NCBI GenBank assembly: GCA_013076295.1
Contig: RQOL01000447.1
Location: 52,982-116,981, forward strand
Length of the DNA: 64,000 nt
Source: Sanderia malayensis
Taxonomy: Eukaryota > Cnidaria > Scyphozoa > Semaeostomeae > Pelagiidae
Reading direction: 5' to 3'
The notes under the pieces were generated by a model that was given only the letters and a program-made list of their open reading frames with translations, ran no database searches and was not told the DNA's origin. Shown here in pieces: positions 1 to 10,252 of the stretch. Both the position numbers and the translations under genes were made by a program. How positions within the stretch are numbered: position 1 is the first letter of the stretch; every line of letters begins with the position of its first letter.

Positions 1-365
1 AAAAAGTGGGAAGTCAAGAAAACGTGGGAAGTCAAGAAGTGGAAAGTCAAGAAAAGTGGAAGTCAAGAAAAGTGGAAGTCATCAAAAGTGGGAAGTCATC
101 AAAGTGGGAAGTCAGAAAGTGGAGATTAAAAAGCGGGAAGTCATCAAAAGTGGGAGTCAAAAAAAGTGGGAGTCATCAAAAGTGGGAGGGCATCAAAAGT
201 GGGAAGTCATAAAAAGTGGGAAGTCATCAAAATGGGAAGTCATCAAAAGTGGGAAGTCATCAAAATGGGAAGTCAAGAAAACGTGGGAAGTCACAAAAGC
301 AGGAAGTCAAATTGGGAAGCATCAAAAGTGGGAAGTCAAAAAAAGTGGGAAGTCTCAAAAGTGGG
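1..365 (+). other. Indel-dense satellite patch
   Basis: Monomers here are often 1-3 bases short (for example AAAAGTGGAAGTC and GTCAGAAAGTGGAG), giving lengths below 17. Losses fall mainly in G and A runs. There is no insertion of foreign sequence. Confidence 0.6.
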
Positions 366-1239
366 TAGTCATCAAATGTGGGGAGGCATCAAAATTGGGA
401 AGTCATGAAAACGTGGGAAGTCAAGAAAAAGTGGGAATTCAAGAAAAAGTGGGAAGTCATCAAAAGTGGGAATTTATCAGAAGTGGGAAGTCATCAAAAG
501 TGTGAAATCACCGAAAGTTGGATGTCAAGAAAAAGTGAGAAGTCATCAAAAGTGGGAAGTCAAGAAATTATGGGAAGTTAAGAAAAAGCGGGAAGTCGTC
601 AAAAGTGGGAAGCCATCAAAATTGGGAAGTCAAGAAAACGTGGGAAGTCATCAAAAGTGGGAAGCCATCATAAGTGGGAAGTCAAAAAAAGTGGGAAGTT
701 ATCAAAAGCGGGAAGTCATCAAAAGTGGGAAGTTATCAAAAGTGGGAAGCCATCAAAACTGGGAAGTCACCGAAAGTAGGAACTCAAGAAAAAGTCGGAA
801 GTCTTCAAAAGTGGGAATTTATCAAAAGTGGGAAGTTATCAAAAGTGGAAGTCATAACAAGTGGGAAGTCACCGAAAGTGGGAAGCCAAGAAAAAGTGGG
901 AAGTCATCGAAAGTGGGAAGGCACGAAAATTGGGAAGTCATGAAAACGTGGGAAGTCAAGAAAAAGTGGAAAGTCAAGAAAAAGTGGGAAGTCAAGAAAA
1001 AGTGGATAGTCATCAAAAGTGGGAAGTCATCAAAGTGGGAAGTCACCGAAAGTGGGAGGTGATTAAAAGCGGGAAGTCATCAAAAGTGGGAGGTCAAAAA
1101 AAGTGGGAGGTCATCAAAAGTGGGAGGGCATCAAAATTGGGAAGTCATAAAAACGTGGGAAGGCATCAAAATTAGGAAGTCATCAAAAGTGGGAAGTCAT
1201 CAAAAATGGGAAGTCAAGAAAACGTGGGAAGTTGGTTTA
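1..1239 (+). repeat. Tail of a truncated superunit (left window edge)
   Basis: This is the 3' part of a long superunit ending at the first hairpin. From about 366 the order of variant monomers (GGGTAGTCATCAAATGTGGG, later AAGTGGATAGTC near 1000, then the hairpin at 1240) matches the ends of later superunits: the first marker lies about 874 bp before this hairpin and about 873-878 bp before the hairpins at 20424 and 37718. The first 360 bp are irregular, with many shortened monomers. Confidence 0.85.
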
Positions 1240-1270
1240 AATCACCTCCCACCGAAAGTGGGAGGTGATT
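1240..1270. repeat. Perfect inverted repeat (hairpin 1)
   Basis: The arms AATCACCTCCCAC and GTGGGAGGTGATT are exact reverse complements flanking the loop CGAAA. Outside the stem there is one mismatch and then three more possible A-T pairs (TTT on the left, AAA on the right). The left side (TTGGTTTAAATCACCTCCC) is not a normal monomer; the right side is an ordinary monomer also found without the left arm (for example near 5330). Confidence 0.95.
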
Positions 1271-2184
1271 AAAAAGCGGGAAGTCATCAAAAGTGGGAAG
1301 TCAAGAAAAATGGGAAGTTAAGAAAAAGTAGGAAGTCATCAAAACCGGCAAGTCACCAAAATGGGAAGTCAAGAAAACGTGGAAAGTCATCAAAAATGGA
1401 AGTCATCAAAAGTGGGAAGTCAAAAAAGTGGGAGTCAAGAAAACGTGGGAAGTCATCAAAAGTGGGCAGTTATCAAAAGTGGGAAGTCATCAACAGTGGG
1501 AAGTTATCAAAAGTGAGAGGCCATCAAAAGTGAAAAGTCACCGAAAGTGGGAAGTCAAGAAAAATTGGGAGGTCATCAAAAGTGGGAAGGCATAAAAATG
1601 GGAAGTCGTGAAAACGTGGGAAGTCAAAAAAAGTTGGAAGTCAACAAAAAGTGGGATGTCAAGAAAAAGTGGGAAGTCATCAAAAGTGGGAATTTATCAA
1701 AAGTGGGAAGCCATCAAAAGTGGGAATTCGCCGAAAATGGGAGGTGAAGAAAAAATGGGAAGTCATCAAAAGTGGGAAGTCAAGAAAAAATGGTAAGTTA
1801 AGAAAAAGTGGGAGGTCATCAAATGTGGGAAGTCTTCAAAAGTTGGAAGTCAAAAAAAGTGGGAAGTCAAGAAAACGTGGGAAGTCATCAAAAGTGGGAA
1901 GTTAGCAAAAGTGGGAAGCCATCAAAAGTGGGAAGTCACCGAAAGTGGGAAGTCAAGAAAAAGTGGGAAGTCATGAAAAGTGGGAATTCTCCGAAAGTGG
2001 GAAGTCAAGAAAAAGTGGGAAGTGAGCAAAAGTGGGATGGCATACAAATTGGGAAGTCATGAAAACGTGGGAAGTCAAGAAAAAGTGGTAAGTCAAGAAA
2101 AGTGGGAAGTCAAGAAAAAGTGGGAAGTCAAGAAAAAATTGGAAGTCATGAAAAGTGGGAAGTCAAGAAAAATGGGAAGTTAAG

Positions 2185-2660
2185 AAAAAGTGGGAGATCG
2201 TCATAGTGGGAAGTCACAAAATGGGAAGTCAAAAAAGTGGGAAGTCAAGAAAGTGGGAATCAAAAGTGGGAAGTCAAGAAAAGTGGGAAGTCAGAAAAAG
2301 TGGAAGTCATAAGAAGTGGGAAGTCATGAAAATGGGAATCACAAAGTGGGAAGTCATAAAAAGTGGAAGTCATCAAAGTGGGGGTCAAAAAAAGTGGGGT
2401 CATCAAAAGTGGAGGCATCAAAATGGGAAGTCAAAAAAAGTGGGAAGCATCAAAAAGGGAAGTCATCAAAAGTGGGAAGTCATCAAAAGTGGGAAGTCAA
2501 GAAAGTGGGAAGTCATCAAAAAGGGAAGTCAAAAAAATTGGAAGTCATCAAAAGTGGGAAGTTATCAAAATGGGAAGTCAAAAAAGTGGGAAGTCACTGA
2601 AAGTGCAAGTCAAGAAAAAGTGGAAATCATGACGGAATCAAAAAGGGAAGTCAAGAAAAA
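2185..2660 (+). other. Indel-dense satellite patch
   Basis: Many monomers have lost one to several bases (GGGAATCAAAAGTGGG, AAGTGGGGGTCAAAA, GCATCAAAAAGGGAAG), and the normal variant order is hard to follow. It lies where superunit 1 stops matching the start of superunit 2. Confidence 0.65.
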
Positions 2661-5600
2661 GTGGGAAGTCACTGAAAGTGGGAAGTAAAAAAAAATGGAA
2701 GTTATCAAAAGCGGGAAGTCATAGAAAGTGGGAACTTATCAAAAGTGGGAAGTCATCAAATGTGGGAAGTCACTGAAAGTGGGAGGTCAAGAAAAAGTGG
2801 GAAGTCATCAAAAGTGGGAAGTCAAGAAAAATGGGAAGTTAAGAAAAAGTAGGATGTCATCAAAACCGGGAAGTCATTAAAAATGGGAAGTCAAGATAAA
2901 ATGGTAAGTTAAGAAAAAGTGGGAGGTCGTCAAATGTGGGAAGTCTTCAAAAAGGGAAGTCAAAAAAAGTGCTTAGTCAAGAAAACGTGGGAAGTCATCA
3001 AAAGTGGGAAGTTATCAAAAGTGGCAAGCCATCAAATATGGGAAGTCACCGAAAGTGGGAAGTGAAGAAAAAGTGGGAAGTCATGAAAAGTGGCAATTTA
3101 TCAAAAATGGGAAGCCATCAAAAGTGGGAAGTCACTGAAAGTGGGAGGTCAAGAAAAAGTGGGAAGTCATCAAAAGTGGAAATTTATCAGAAGTGGGAAG
3201 TCATCAAAATGGAAAGTCACCGAAAGTTGGATTTCAAGAAAAAGTGAGAAGTCATCAAAGTGGGAAGTCAAGAAATTATGGGAAGTTAAGAAAAAGTGGG
3301 AACTCGTCAAAAGTGGGAAGCCATCAAAATTGGGAAGTCAAGAAAACGTGGGAAGTCATCAAAAGTGGGAATTTATCAAAAGTGGGAAGTCATCAAAAGT
3401 GGGAGTCATCAAAAGTGGGAAGTCATCAAAAGTGGGAAGTCACTGCAAGTGGGAGGTCAAGAAAAAGTGGGAAGTCATCAAAAGTGGGAAGTTATCAAAA
3501 GTGGGAAGCCATCAAAAGTGGCAAGTCACCGAAAGTGGGAAGTCAAGAAAAAGTGAGAAGTCATGAAAAGTGGGAATTCTCCGAAAGTGGGAAGTCATCA
3601 AAATGGGAGTGAGCAAATGGGAGGCATCAAATTGGGAAGTCATGAAAACGTGGGAAGTCAAGAAAAAGTGGGAAGTCAAGAAAAGTGGGAAGTCAAGAAA
3701 GTGGGAAGTCAAGAAAAGGGGAAGTCATCAAAATGGGAAGTATATCAGAAGTGGGAAGTCATCAAAAGGGGAAGTCACCGAAAGTTGGATGTCAAGAAAA
3801 AGTGGAAAGTCGAAAATGGGAAGTCAAGAAATTATGGCAAGTTAAGAAAAAGTGGGAAGTCGTCAAAAGTGGGAAGCCATCAAAATTGGGAGGTCAAGAA
3901 AACGTGGGAACTCATCAAAAGTGGGAAGTCATCAAAAGTGGGAGGTCACCGAGAGTGGGAAGTCAAGAAAAAATGGGAAGTTAAGAAAAAGTAGGATGTC
4001 ATCAAAACCGGGAAGTCATTAAAAATGGAGTCAAGATAAAATGGTAAGTTAAGAAAAGTGGGAGGTCGTCAAATGTGGGAAGTCTTCAAAATGGGAAGTC
4101 AAAAAAAGTGGCTTAGTCAAGAAAACGTGGGAAGTCATCAAAAGGGGAAGTTATCAAAAGTGGCAAGCCATCAAATATGGGAAGTCACCGAAAGTGGGAA
4201 GTGAAGAAAAAGTGGGAAGTTATGAAAAGTGGCAATTTATCAAAAATGGGAAGCCATCAAAAGTGGGAAGTCACGGAAAGTGGGAGGTCAAGAAAAAGTG
4301 GGAAGTCATCAAAAGTGGAAATTTATCAGAAGTGGGAAGTCATCAAAAGTGGAAAGTCACCGAAAGTTGGATTTCAAGAAAAAGTGAGAAGTCATCAAAA
4401 GTGGGAAGTCAAGAAATTATGGGAAGTTAAGAAAAAGTGGGAACTCGTCAAAGTGGGAAGCCATCAAAATTGGGAAGTCAAGAAAACGGGGAAGTCATCA
4501 AAAGTGGGAATTTATCAAAAGTAGGAAGTCATCAAAAATGGGAGGTTATCAAAAGTGGGAAGTCATCAAAAGTGGGAAGTCACTGCAAGTGGGAGGTCAA
4601 GAAAAAGTGGGAAGTCATCAAAAGTGGGAAGCTATCAAAAGTGGGAAGCCATCAAAAGTGGCAAGTCACCGAAAGTGGGAAGTCAAGAAAAAGTGAGAAG
4701 TCATGAAAAGTGGGAATTCTCCGAAAGTGGGAAGTCATCAAAAGTGGGTAGTCATCAAATGTGGGGAGGCATCAATATTGGGAAGTCATGAAAACGTGGG
4801 AAGTCAAGAAAAAGTGGGAATTCAAGAAAAAGTGGGAAGTCAAGAATAAGTGGGAAGTCAAGAAAAAGGGGAAGTCATCAAAAGTGGGAATGTATCAGAA
4901 GTGGAAGTCATCAAAAGGGGGAAGTCACCGAAAGTTGGATGTCAAGAAAAGTGAGAAGTCATGAAAAGTGGGAAGTCAAGAAATTATGGCAAGTTAAGAA
5001 AAAGTGGGAAGTCGTCAAAAGTGGGAAGCCATCAAAATTGGGAAGTCAAGAAAACGTGGGAACTCATCAAAAGTGGGAAGTCATCAAAAGTGGGAATTTA
5101 TCAAAAGTGGGAAGTCATCAAAAGTGGGAAGTCATCAAAAGTGGGAAGTCACTGAAAGTGGGAGGTCAAGAAAAAGTGGGAAGTCATCAAAAGTGGGAAG
5201 TCAAGAAAAAATGGGAAGTTAAGAAAAAGTAGGATGTCATCAAAACCGGGAAGTCATCAAAAATGGAAGTCAGAAAACGTGGGAAGTCATCAAAATGGGA
5301 AGTCATCAAAGTGGGAAGTCACCGAAAGTGGGAGGTGATTAAAAAGCGGGAAGTCATCAAAAGTGGGAGGTCAAAAAAAGTGGGAGGTCATCAAAAGTGG
5401 GAGGGCATCAAAATTGGGAAGTCATAAAAACGTGGGAAGGCATTAAAATTAGGAATTCATCAAAAGTGGGAAGTCATCAAAAATGGAAGTCAAGAAAACG
5501 TGGGAAGTCATCAAAAACGGGAAGTCAAAAAATTTGGGAAGTCATCAAAAGTGGGAATTTATCAGAAGTGGGAAGTCATCAAAAGTGTGAAATCAACGAA

Positions 5601-6522
5601 AGTTGGATGTCAAGAAAAGTGAGAAGTCATCAAAAGTGGGAAGTCAAGAAATTATGGGAAGTTAAGAAAAAGCGGGAAGTCGTCAAAGTGGGAAGCCATC
5701 AAAAATTGGGAAGTCAAGAAAACGTGGGAAGTCATCAAAAGTGGGAAGCCATCATAAGTGGAAGTCAAAAAAAGTGGAAGTTATCAAAAGCGGGAAGTCA
5801 TCAAAAGTGGGAAGTTATCAAAAGTGGGAGCCATCAAAACTGGGAAGTCACCGAAAGTAGGAACTCAAGAAAAAGTCGGAAGTCTTCAAAAGTGGGAATT
5901 TATCAAAAGTGGGAAGTTATCAAAAGTGGGAAGTCATAACAAGTGGGAAGTCACCGAAAGTGGGAAGCCAAGAAAAAGTGGGAAGTCATCGAAAGTGGGA
6001 AGGCACGAAAATTGGGAAGTCATGAAAAACGTGGAAGTCAAGAAAAAGTGGAAAGTCAAGAAGAAGTGGGAAGTCAAGAAAAAGTGGATAGTCATCAAAA
6101 GTGGGAAGTCATCAAAGTGGGAAGTCACCGAAAGTGGGAGGTGATTAAAAAGCGGGAAGTCATCAAAAGTGGGAGGTCAAAAAAAGTGGGAGGTCATCAA
6201 AAGTGGGAATTCACCGAAAATGGAAGGTGAAGAAAAAATGGGAAGTCATGAAAACTGGGAATTTCTCAAAAATGGGAAGTCATAAAAAGTGGAAGTCACT
6301 GAAAGTGGAGGTCAACAAAAAGTGGGACGGCATCAAAATAGGGAGGTCAAGAAAACGTGGGAAGTCATCAAAAGTGGGAAGTTATCAAAAGTGGGAAGCC
6401 ATCAAAAGTGGGAAGTCACCGAAAGTGGGAAGTCAAGAAAAAGTTGGAAATCATGAAACTGGAATTTATCAAAAATGGGAAGTCATAAAAAGTGGGAAGT
6501 CACTGAAAGTGCAGGTCAAGGA

Positions 6523-7596
6523 AAAGTGGGACGGCATCAAAATAGGGAAGTCAAGAAAACGTGGGAAGTCATCAAAAGTGGGAAGTCAAAAAAAGATGGA
6601 AGTTATCAAAAGCGGGAAGTCATAGAAAGTGGGAACTTATCAAAAGTGGGAAGTCATCAAATGTGGGAAGTCATTGAAAGTGGGAGGTCAAGAAAAAGTG
6701 GGAAGTCATCAAAAGTGGGAAGTCAAGAAAAAATGGGAAGTTAAGAAAAAGTAGGATGTCATCAAAACCGGGAAGTCATTAAAAATGGGAAGTCAAGATA
6801 AAATGGTAAGTTAAGAAAAAGTGGGAGGTCGTCAAATGTGGGAAGTCTTCAAAAATGGGAAGTCAAAAAAAGTGCTTAGTCAAGAAAACGTGGGAAGTCA
6901 TCAAAAGTGGGAAGTTATCAAAAGTGGCAAGCCATCAAATATGGGAAGTCACCGAAAGTGGGAAGTGAAGAAAAAGTGGGAAGTCATGAAAAGTGGCAAT
7001 TTATGAAAAATGGGAAGCCATCAAAAGTGGGAAGTCACTGAAAGTGGGAGGTCAAGAAAAAGTGGGACGGCATCAAAATAGGGAAGTCAAGAAAACGTGG
7101 GAAGTCATCAAAAGTGGGAAGTCCAAAAAAAGATGGAAGTTATCAAAAGCGGGAAGTCATAGAAAGTGGGAACTTATCAAAAGTGGGAAGTCATCAAATG
7201 TGGGAAGTCATTGAAAGTGGGAGGTCAAGAAAAAGTGGGAAGTCATCAAAAGTGGGAAGTCAAGAAAAAATGGGAAGTTAAGAAAAAGTAGGATGTCATC
7301 AAAACCGGGAAGTCATTAAAAATGGGAAGTCAAGATAAAATGGTAAGTTAAGAAAAAGTGGGAGGTCGTCAAATGTGGGAAGTCTTCAAAAATGGGAAGT
7401 CAAAAAAAGTGCTTAGTCAAGAAAACGTGGGAAGTCATCAAAAGTGGGAAGTTATCAAAAGTGGCAAGCCATCAAATATGGGAAGTCACCGAAAGTGGGA
7501 AGTGAAGAAAAAGTGGGAAGTCATGAAAAGTGGCAATTTATGAAAAATGGGAAGCCATCAAAAGTGGGAAGTCACTGAAAGTGGGAGGTCAAGAAA
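6523..7596 (+). repeat. 537-bp tandem duplication inside superunit 1
   Basis: The order GTGGGACGGCATCAAAATAG, CATTGAAAGTGGGAGG, AAGTGCTTAGTCAAG, GGCAATTTATGAAAAATGGG occurs twice in succession. The second copy is displaced by 537 bp (about 31 monomers). Both copies carry the uncommon CATTGAAAG and TTTATGAAAAATGGG variants. The corresponding place in superunit 2 (about 17.25-17.76 kb) has the segment once with the same variants, so the doubling is private to superunit 1. The exact breakpoint is ambiguous by some monomers. Confidence 0.85.
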
Positions 7597-7624
7597 AAGT
7601 GGGAAGTCATCAAAAGTGGAAATT

Positions 7625-7870
7625 TATCAGAAGGGAAGTCATCAAAAGTGGAAGTCAGAAAGTGGATTTCAAGAAAAGTGAGAAGTCATCAAAAGGGAAG
7701 TCAAAATTATGGAAGTAAGAAAAGTGGGAACTCGTCAAAAGTGGGAAGCCATCAAATTGGGAAGTCAAGAAACGTGGGAAGTCATCAAAGTGGAATTATA
7801 AAAGTGGGAGTCATCAAAAGGGAGGTCATCAAAAGTGGGAAGTCATCAAAAGTGGGAAGTCCTGCAAGTG
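7625..7870 (+). other. Indel-dense satellite patch
   Basis: Compared with the intact equivalent near 17.83-18.10 kb, this stretch lacks single bases in many G and A runs (CAGAAGGGAAG, GTCAGAAAGTGGATTTC, TTATGGAAGTAAG) while the monomer order is otherwise kept. Sharp edges return to normal monomers on both sides. Confidence 0.7.
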
Positions 7871-10221
7871 GAGGTCAAGAAAAAGTGGGAAGTCATCAAA
7901 AGTGGGAAGTTATCAAAAGTGGGAAGCCATCAAAAGTGGCAAGTCACCGAAAGTGGGAAGTCAAGAAAAAGTGAGAAGTCATGAAAAGTGGGAATTCTCC
8001 GAAAGTGGGAAGTCATCAAAAGTGGGTAGTCATCAAATGTGGGGAGGCATCAAAATTGGGAAGTCATGAAAACGTGGGAAGTCAAGAAAAAGTGGGAATT
8101 CAAGAAAAAGTGGGAAGTCAAGAATAAGTGGGAAGTCAAGAAAAAGGGGAAGTCATCAAAAGTGGGAATATATCAGAAGTGGGAAGTCATCAAAAGGGGG
8201 AAGTCACCGAAAGTTGGATGTCAAGAAAAAGTGAGAAGTCATGAAAAGTGGGAAGTCAAGAAATTATGGCAAGTTAAGAAAAAGTGGGAAGTGTCAAAAG
8301 TGGAAGCACAAAATTGGGAAGTCAAGAAAACGTGGAATCATCAAAAGTGGGAAGTCATCAAAAGTGGGAAGCCATCAAAAGTGGGAATTCACCGAAAGTA
8401 GGAAGTCAAGAAAAAGTGGGAAGTCATCAAAAGTGGGAATTATCAAAAGTGGGAAGTCATCAAAAGTGGGAAGTCATCAAAAGTGGGAATTCACTGAAAG
8501 TGGGAGGTCAAGAAAAAGTGGGAAGTCATCAAAAGTGGGAAGTCAAGAAAAAATGGGAAGTTAAGAAAAAGTAGGATGTCATCAAAACCGGGAAGTCATC
8601 AAAAATGGGAAGTCAAGAAAACGTGGGAAGTCATCAAAAATGGGAAGTCATCAAAAGTGGTAAGTCGAAAAAGTGGGAAGTCATCAAAAGTGGGAAGGCA
8701 TAAAAATTGGGAGGTCATGAAAACGTGGGAAGTCAAGAAAAAGTTGGAAGTCAAGAAAAGTGGGAAGTCAAGAAAAATTGGGAAGTCATCAAAAGTGGGA
8801 ATTTATCAAAAGTGGGAAGTCATCAAAAGTGGGAATTCAACGAAAATGGCAGGTGAAGAAAAAATGGGAAGTCATCAAAACTGGGAAGTCAAGAAAGAAT
8901 GGTAAGTTAAGAAAAAGTGGGAGGTCGTCATATGTGGGAAGTCTTCAAAAATAGGAAGTCAAAAAAAGTGGGAAGTCAAGAAAACGTGGGAAGTCAAGAA
9001 AAAGTGGAAAGTCAAGAAAAAGTGGGAAGTCAAGAAAAAGTGGATAGTCATCAAAAGTGGGAAGTCATCAAAGTGGGAAGTCACCGAAAGTGGGAGGTGA
9101 TTAAAAAGCGGGAAGTCATCAAAAGTGGGAGGTCAAAAAAAGTGGGAGGTCATCAAAAGTGGGAGGGCATCAAAATTGGGAAGTCATAAAAACGTGGGAA
9201 GGCATCAAAATTAGGAAGTCATCAAAGTAGGAAGTCATCAAAAATGGGAAGTCAAGAAAACGTGGGAAGTCATCAAAAGCGGGAAGTCAAAAAAATTGGG
9301 AAGTCATCAAAAGTGGGAAGTCAAAAAAAGTGGGAAGTCATCAAAAGTGGGTAGTCATCAAATGTGGGGAGGCATCAAAATTGGGAAGTCATGAAACGTG
9401 GGAAGTCAAGAAAAAGTGGGAATTCAAGAAAAAGTGGGAAGTCATCAAAAGTGGGAATTTATCAGAAGTGGGAAGTCATCAAAAGTGTGAAATCACCGAA
9501 AGTTGGATGTCAAGAAAAAGTGAGAAGTCATCAAAAGTGGGAAGTCAAGAAATTATGGGAGTTAAGAAAAGCGGGAAGTCGTCAAAAGTGGGAAGCATCA
9601 AATTGGGAAGTCAAGAAAACGTGGGAAGTCATCAAAAGTGGGAAGCCATCATAAGTGGGAAGTCAAAAAAAGTGGGAAGTTATCAAAAGCGGGAAGTCAT
9701 CAAAAGTGGGAAGTTATCAAAAGTGGGAAGCCATCAAAACTGGGAAGTCACCGAAAGTAGGAACTCAAGAAAAAGTCGGAAGTCTTCAAAAGTGGGAATT
9801 TATCAAAAGTGGGAAGTTATCAAAAGTAGGAAGTCATAACAAGTGGGAAGTCACCGAAAGTGGGAAGCCAAGAAAAAGTGGGAAGTCATCGAAAGTGGGA
9901 AGGCAGAAAATTGGGAAGTCATGAAAACGTGGGAAGTCAAGAAAAAGTGGAAAGTCAAGAAAAAGTGGGAAGTCAAGAAAAAGTGGATAGTCATCAAAAG
10001 TGGGAAGTCATCAAAGTGGGAAGTCACCGAAAGTGGGAGGTGATTAAATAGCGGGAAGTCATCAAAAGTGGGAGGTCAAAAAAAGTGGGAGGTCATCAAA
10101 AGTGGGAGGGCATCAAAATTGGGAAGTCATAAAAACGTGGGAAGGCATCAAAATTAGGAAGTCATCAAAAGTGGGAAGTCATCAAAAATGGGAAGTCAAG
10201 AAAACGTGGGAAGTTGGTTTA

Positions 10222-10252
10222 AATCACCTCCCACCGAAAGTGGGAGGTGATT
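10222..10252. repeat. Perfect inverted repeat (hairpin 2)
   Basis: The 13-5-13 core is identical to hairpin 1, including the TTGGTTT flank. It lies 8,982 bp downstream of hairpin 1 and starts the shared superunit order. Confidence 0.95.

Larger units (their letters stand above)
1240..10221 (+). repeat. Superunit 1 (8,982 bp, hairpin to hairpin)
   Basis: The first 0.85 kb matches the start of superunits 2-5 (marker GCAAAAGTGGGATGGCATAC about 0.78 kb after the hairpin). An indel-rich patch (about 2185-2660) follows. From about 4.76 kb onward it is a copy of superunit 2 at an offset of 10,733 bp. Shared private variants include CATCAATATTGGG (4771 and 15504), GGCATTAAAATTAGG (near 5442 and 16177) and AATCAACGAAAGTTGG (near 5590 and 16327). 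A 537-bp tandem duplication at 6523-7596 accounts for the offset dropping to about 10,200 by the closing hairpin. Confidence 0.85.

Noticed and set aside
852..1046. Reverse-strand open frames of 60-93 codons recurring in most superunits
   Set aside because: They lie in short runs of 18-bp monomers, where the frame is preserved by length alone, and encode a 6-residue periodic string of F, L, T, S and H. Recurrence follows repeat copying, not gene conservation.
1240..1270. TCACCTCC in the hairpin left arm resembling the 3' end of 16S rRNA
   Set aside because: Only eight bases match; the arm is explained as the reverse complement of the adjacent GTGGGAGGTGATT monomer, and no rRNA sequence flanks it.
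1240..1270. The hairpin as an intrinsic transcription terminator
   Set aside because: On the + strand the stem is followed by an A-run. On the - strand the stem is preceded by, not followed by, that run as T, and there is no gene on either strand to terminate.
1738..1796. GGAGGTGAAGAAAAAATGG resembling a bacterial ribosome-binding site with start codon
   Set aside because: The frame stops after 13 codons, the string is a routine monomer variant, and gene-free satellite on this scale is not bacterial.
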